Assembly: GCA_009720755.1 (NCBI GenBank)
Contig: WNKV01000008.1
Coordinates: 62,001 to 126,000 of the forward strand
Reading direction: 5' to 3'
DNA from: Rhodoplanes serenus
GTDB taxonomy: Bacteria; Pseudomonadota; Alphaproteobacteria; Rhizobiales; Xanthobacteraceae
Length of the DNA: 64,000 bases
The notes beneath the pieces are model-generated. The model saw only the letters and a list, made by a program, of their open reading frames with translations, was not told where the DNA came from and did no database searches. Both the position numbers and the translations under genes were made by a program. Positions 61,184-64,000 of this stretch are shown piece by piece. The number at the start of each line of letters is the position of its first letter. Within the stretch, counting starts at the first letter, position 1.

Positions 61184-61612
61184 TCAGCCCAGCAGGCGGG
61201 CATACTCGGCGGCGGCGTTCGCCAGCATCTCCTCGCAGGCGGCCGCGTCGACCGCCTCGATGGGGCCGAGCACGCGGCCCGGCTCGCCGGGACGGAACAG
61301 CCAGACGTCACGCCCCTCGCGCACATTGATCGAATGTCGCGGACCGTGGGGAACGCCGCCGTGGTCGTCGCGCGGCGCGAGCCAGAAATCCACATGGGCG
61401 TGATTGGTCGAGCGCGGATCGAGATTGCTGTCGAAGCGCACGGCGACGCCGTCGCCGGCGAGCTCCGCGTCGGCCTGCGCGAGCGCCGGCAGCAGCACGT
61501 CCCGCACCCAGGCGGCACCGCGATCGAACGGCGCCGTGCCGGCGCCGCCGGCCGGCGGTGCTGCTGCGGTGTCGCGCCGCTCGGCCCGAAATGCGTCCCC
61601 GATCCGACCCAT
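61184..61612 (-). CDS. Conserved hypothetical protein, cytosolic
   Basis: This 142-residue product is not recognised. It has no signal peptide or membrane segment. The stretch RGAAWVRDVLLPALAQADAEL and DFWLAPRDDHGGVPHGPRHSINVREGRDVWLFRP reads as a compact alpha/beta domain with real-gene codon behaviour, and ATG 61612 is preceded by AGGAGG. It lies 65 bp downstream of the bluB stop on the same strand and may be co-transcribed with it. Function unknown. Confidence 0.65.
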   Translation of the reverse strand: MGRIGDAFRAERRDTAAAPPAGGAGTAPFDRGAAWVRDVLLPALAQADAELAGDGVAVRFDSNLDPRSTNHAHVDFWLAPRDDHGGVPHGPRHSINVREGRDVWLFRPGEPGRVLGPIEAVDAAACEEMLANAAAEYARLLG

Positions 61613-61677
61613 GGCGTCCTCCTGTGGCGATGCCGTCTCGACAACCCGCCGCGAAGGTCGCGGTTCTGCGGGCCGCG

Positions 61678-62430
61678 TCACTCCGGTCTGTTCGTCTCCA
61701 GCGTGCTCCTGTCGAGCGCATCGAGCAGCGGCTCGTGGCCGGTGCGCCGATGCCAGCCGTCGAACCACACGAGGTCGCGCAGCGGCAGGCGCGGCAGCCA
61801 GCCCGCCGTCTCCAGCTCCGGCCTGGCGAAGAAGTGCGACACCCGACCGATGCACAGATAGGCGATCGGCTGGATGCGCGGCGGAATGCCGAGCGCGGCG
61901 CGCAGATCCTCGTAACGCACGATGGAGACCCAGCCGACGCCGAGATTCTCGGCGCGGGCGGCGAGCCACAGCGTCTGCACCGCGCACACCGCGCTGTAGA
62001 GATCCATCTCGGGCTGATGAGTGCGGCCGATGACCACGGAGCCGGTGCGCTCCCGGTCGCAGGTGACGCAGAGGCCGACCGGCGCCTCCAGAATGCCTTC
62101 GAGCTTGAGCTGGCGGTAGCGCTCGGCGCGACCGTCGTCGAACATGCCGGCGGCCTCGTGGTGAGCGGCCGCGAAGGCGGCGTGGACGCGCCGCTTCACC
62201 TCGGCGTCGCGCACCACGATGAAGTCCCACGGCTGCATGAAGCCGACCGACGGCGCCCGATGGGCGGCGGCGAGCAGGCGCGCCAGCACGTCGTCCGGAA
62301 TGGGATCGGGAAGAAACTGGCCGCGCACGTCGCGCCGGGTGGCGATGCAGCGATAGACGGCATCGCGCTCCTCCGGCGAGAACTCGGCCTCTCGCTGCAC
62401 GTCGGCGCGTCGCTCGACGATCGTATCCAT
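61678..62430 (-). CDS. bluB: 5,6-dimethylbenzimidazole synthase BluB
   Basis: The 250-residue flavin-destructase converts FMNH2 and oxygen to the lower ligand of cobalamin. The family pattern is clear: FSPEERDAVYRCIATRRDVR, AHRAPSVGFMQPWDFIVV, APVGLCVTCD and LYSAVCAVQTLWLAARAENLGVGWVSIV, ending PLRDLVWFDGW. ATG 62430 has AAAGGA with 8-nt spacing. It supports B12 synthesis, which the HpnP-type methylase in this window would need. No cobalamin riboswitch or other cob genes are seen here. Confidence 0.93.
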   Translation of the reverse strand: MDTIVERRADVQREAEFSPEERDAVYRCIATRRDVRGQFLPDPIPDDVLARLLAAAHRAPSVGFMQPWDFIVVRDAEVKRRVHAAFAAAHHEAAGMFDDGRAERYRQLKLEGILEAPVGLCVTCDRERTGSVVIGRTHQPEMDLYSAVCAVQTLWLAARAENLGVGWVSIVRYEDLRAALGIPPRIQPIAYLCIGRVSHFFARPELETAGWLPRLPLRDLVWFDGWHRRTGHEPLLDALDRSTLETNRPE

Positions 62431-62522
62431 GTCGGTCCTTTCGTCCGTGGCGGCGAACGGCGCCGTCACCGGACCATGATAGCGCGATTTCGCGATCGGG
62501 CGACCGCGCGATAAAGGCCGGC

Positions 62523-62927
62523 TCAGTTGTGCGGCAGCACGGCGAGCGGCGTCTGGTACGACTCCACCCGCAGCGTGTCGTGGGCCAAAAGGCCGACCTT
62601 CTGGCGCGGCGCCTGCTCGAGCTCGCCGGTCACCGCCTTGCGGGCCGCGTATTGCCATGCCGTCAGGGTGCCGCGCTCCTTGAGCGCACGGGCGACGGCG
62701 CCGACATCGCGGCCGCCGAGCGCATCGAGCTCCACAGTCGACAGGCCGATGACGATATCGTCCCGCACGGTGACGACCTTGAACAGCATGACGGTGTCGG
62801 TCGATGCCGGCAGCCGGGCCCTCAGCCGGCTGTCCTCCACCCAATCACCGATCTGGGCGGACGCCGCGCCGGCGAGCGCGACGAGAACCACCCCTGCGAT
62901 CAGGGGCCGGCGAACGACGTCTGGCAT
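62523..62927 (-). CDS. Hypothetical secreted protein
   Basis: The 134-residue product starts with a signal peptide (RRPLIAGVVLVALAGAASAQ) and contains IGDWVEDSRLRARLPAS, DIVIGLSTVELDALGGRDVG and ARKAVTGELEQAPRQKVGLL. I recognise no domain. ATG 62927 has GAGGTTG upstream. It is on the same strand as bluB, 92 bp upstream, but there is no functional hint. Confidence 0.65.
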   Translation of the reverse strand: MPDVVRRPLIAGVVLVALAGAASAQIGDWVEDSRLRARLPASTDTVMLFKVVTVRDDIVIGLSTVELDALGGRDVGAVARALKERGTLTAWQYAARKAVTGELEQAPRQKVGLLAHDTLRVESYQTPLAVLPHN

Positions 62928-63061
62928 CGGAGCAACCTCGGCATGAAGAGGGAGCCGCAGGCGAGCGCCGCGGCGGGCCGGACAATCGAGTTGAGATTAA
63001 GTCGAATTCTCCCCAAATCCGTCCGCCTCCTTGGTCGCCCCAGGGAGCGGGGCGGTTCAGG

Positions 63062-63409
63062 TCAGTCCGGGACGACACCGTCGATCGTGCCGTCGCGGGC
63101 GTGCCGGAACGGCGTCACCGCCCGCACCGCGGCGAGCGGCAGCGGGCCGTAGAGATGCGGGAACAGCGCGCCGCCGCGCGACGGCTCCCAGCGCACCGCG
63201 TCGCCCAGCGCCGCCGACGAGACCGCCACCAGCACGAGATCGCTCTGCCCGGCGAAATGCTTGGCGGCCGTCTCGGCCACCTGATCGGCCGCCGAGAAAT
63301 GGATGAAGCCGTCGGCGCGGTCCACGGCGGCGCCGTCGAACACGCCGGCGCGCTCCGCCTCCCGCCACAGGGAGGCCGGACAAATCTTGTAGATCAGCCG
63401 ATCGGGCAT
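63062..63409 (-). CDS. DUF952 family protein
   Basis: The 115-residue protein fits DUF952: LIYKICPASLWREAERAGVF, DRADGFIHFSAADQVAETAA and RWEPSRGGALFPHLYGPLPL. The family has a beta-barrel-like fold and no known function. It is full length. ATG 63409 is preceded by GGGGAGGGG. It has no clear operon partner. Confidence 0.9.
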   Translation of the reverse strand: MPDRLIYKICPASLWREAERAGVFDGAAVDRADGFIHFSAADQVAETAAKHFAGQSDLVLVAVSSAALGDAVRWEPSRGGALFPHLYGPLPLAAVRAVTPFRHARDGTIDGVVPD

Positions 63410-63699
63410 GCCCCCTCCCCTGGTGCGGGCGCGCCGCAGCCCGCGCCCGGCCCGGGCACGGTGACGGCGAGCCCGGCGTCATAGCACAACGGCGGCGCGC
63501 GGTCTGCGGTCACGCGGGCACCGCCCCGCGGGGCACGATCGACTCGCACACGATCGACCCGAAACGGCCCACTGTCCGTCGGCGGCTGCGGCCGAAGACC
63601 GCGCGCCATTCCCGGTGGGGCGGCGAACCGAAGGCGCCGTTCGGCGTTGAGGGCTCGACCGCGGCGCCGGGTGGCGGCGCGCCCAACCCGGACCCCGCG

Positions 63700-64000
63700 A
63701 TGCGCCGCATTCTCGTCCTGCTCAACGCCCGCGCCGGCACCCTGGTCGATCACGGACCGGAGCCGGTGAGGGCGGCGCTCGGCGCCCTCGGCGCCGGCGG
63801 CCGCCAGGTCGACATCCATGTCGTCGCCCCCAAGGCGATGCCGGCGGCGATCGCCGAAGCGGCCCGCTCGTCCCACGACGCCCTCGTGGTCGGCGGCGGC
63901 GACGGCAGCGCCAATCTCGCGGCGAGCGCGCTCGCCGGCACCGGCAAGGTGCTGGGCGTGCTGCCGTTCGGCACCATGAACCTGTTCGCCCGCGATCTCC
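63700..64000 (+). CDS. Diacylglycerol kinase family protein, N-terminal part (runs off right edge)
   Basis: The 100 residues in the window begin ILVLLNARAGTL and contain the catalytic-domain glycine loop VGGGDGSANLAASALAGTG and VLPFGTMNLFARDL, matching the GGDGT and PxGTxNxxAxxL motifs of the DAGK/sphingosine-kinase/YegS family. These enzymes phosphorylate lipids. ATG 63700 is the best start although its ribosome binding site is weak. The rest of the gene is beyond the window. The 290 bp before it hold no gene. Confidence 0.83.
   Translation, partial: MRRILVLLNARAGTLVDHGPEPVRAALGALGAGGRQVDIHVVAPKAMPAAIAEAARSSHDALVVGGGDGSANLAASALAGTGKVLGVLPFGTMNLFARDL

Noticed and set aside
62431-62522. Cobalamin riboswitch upstream of bluB
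   Set aside because: The space upstream is under 100 bp and I see no B12-box-like sequence or extended pairing.

Overview
The window is very GC-rich (roughly 70 %, by eye) and densely coding. It most resembles a chromosome segment of an alphaproteobacterium of the order Hyphomicrobiales (Rhizobiales), probably near the Bradyrhizobium / Rhodopseudomonas / Rhodoplanes group. The signs are the SRP RNA-dnaX-ybaB-recR order, a dnaX that has lost its zinc cysteines, BA14K, DUF1127 and DUF6460 small proteins, an opacity-type outer membrane protein ending in MAKY, a hopanoid C-2 methylase (HpnP-type), a phasin, and an Irr-type iron-control palindrome. No tRNA, rRNA 16S/23S/5S, phage, IS element or CRISPR array was seen.

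Layout. 1-5.7 kb: housekeeping genes, with the N-terminal part of nudC, a HIT protein, the SRP RNA, dnaX, ybaB/ebfC, recR and a Gfo/Idh/MocA oxidoreductase. 6-16 kb: a cell-envelope block with a membrane-anchored HtrA/Deg protease, small secreted proteins, an active-looking caspase-like protein, an OmpA-family protein, an unusual two-barrel outer membrane protein, and a second caspase-like protein whose catalytic His and Cys are both replaced. 16.3-24 kb: hopanoid methylase gene, a protein with a class II terpene-cyclase-like DCDTTA motif, an AsmA protein and malonyl-CoA synthetase. 24-26.6 kb: a class A beta-lactamase divergent from ampR, and an SDR. 26.8-29.7 kb: polyamine-type ABC transporter potGHI without a binding protein. 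30-38.5 kb: DUF6460, a second AsmA, 3-oxoacid CoA-transferase scoAB, an iron(III) ABC permease and binding protein with an upstream Irr-like box, and a DUF1194 protein.

38.7-45.8 kb: an RpiR regulator, an enoyl-CoA hydratase and an ADP-forming acyl-CoA synthetase on one strand, divergent from a complete tripartite tricarboxylate transporter (tctC-A-B). This reads as one uptake and CoA-dependent catabolism unit for an unknown carboxylate. 45.8-52 kb: a large PAS sensor kinase with an altered H box, a phasin flanked by TGC-N3-GCA palindromes (PhaR-type), and a pyruvate/oxaloacetate carboxyltransferase lacking its biotin domain. 52-64 kb: MmcQ/YjbR and fibrillin-like proteins, an AraC regulator divergent from a chemoreceptor, a LysR regulator divergent from a DUF1127 protein, an orphan Bug-type binding protein, several small secreted proteins, a LysE exporter, bluB, DUF952 and the start of a diacylglycerol-kinase-family gene.

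Themes that cross genes: (i) tandem repeats of exactly 15 bp recur in at least six places, mostly inside genes as five-codon repeats; (ii) two families of palindromic intergenic repeats are scattered through the window; (iii) caspase-like, pseudo-caspase and outer-membrane genes are clustered on one strand; (iv) an alpha-toroid, terpene-cyclase-like gene sits directly behind the hopanoid methylase gene. Starts were often moved inward from the longest ORF on the basis of ribosome binding sites and family alignments.
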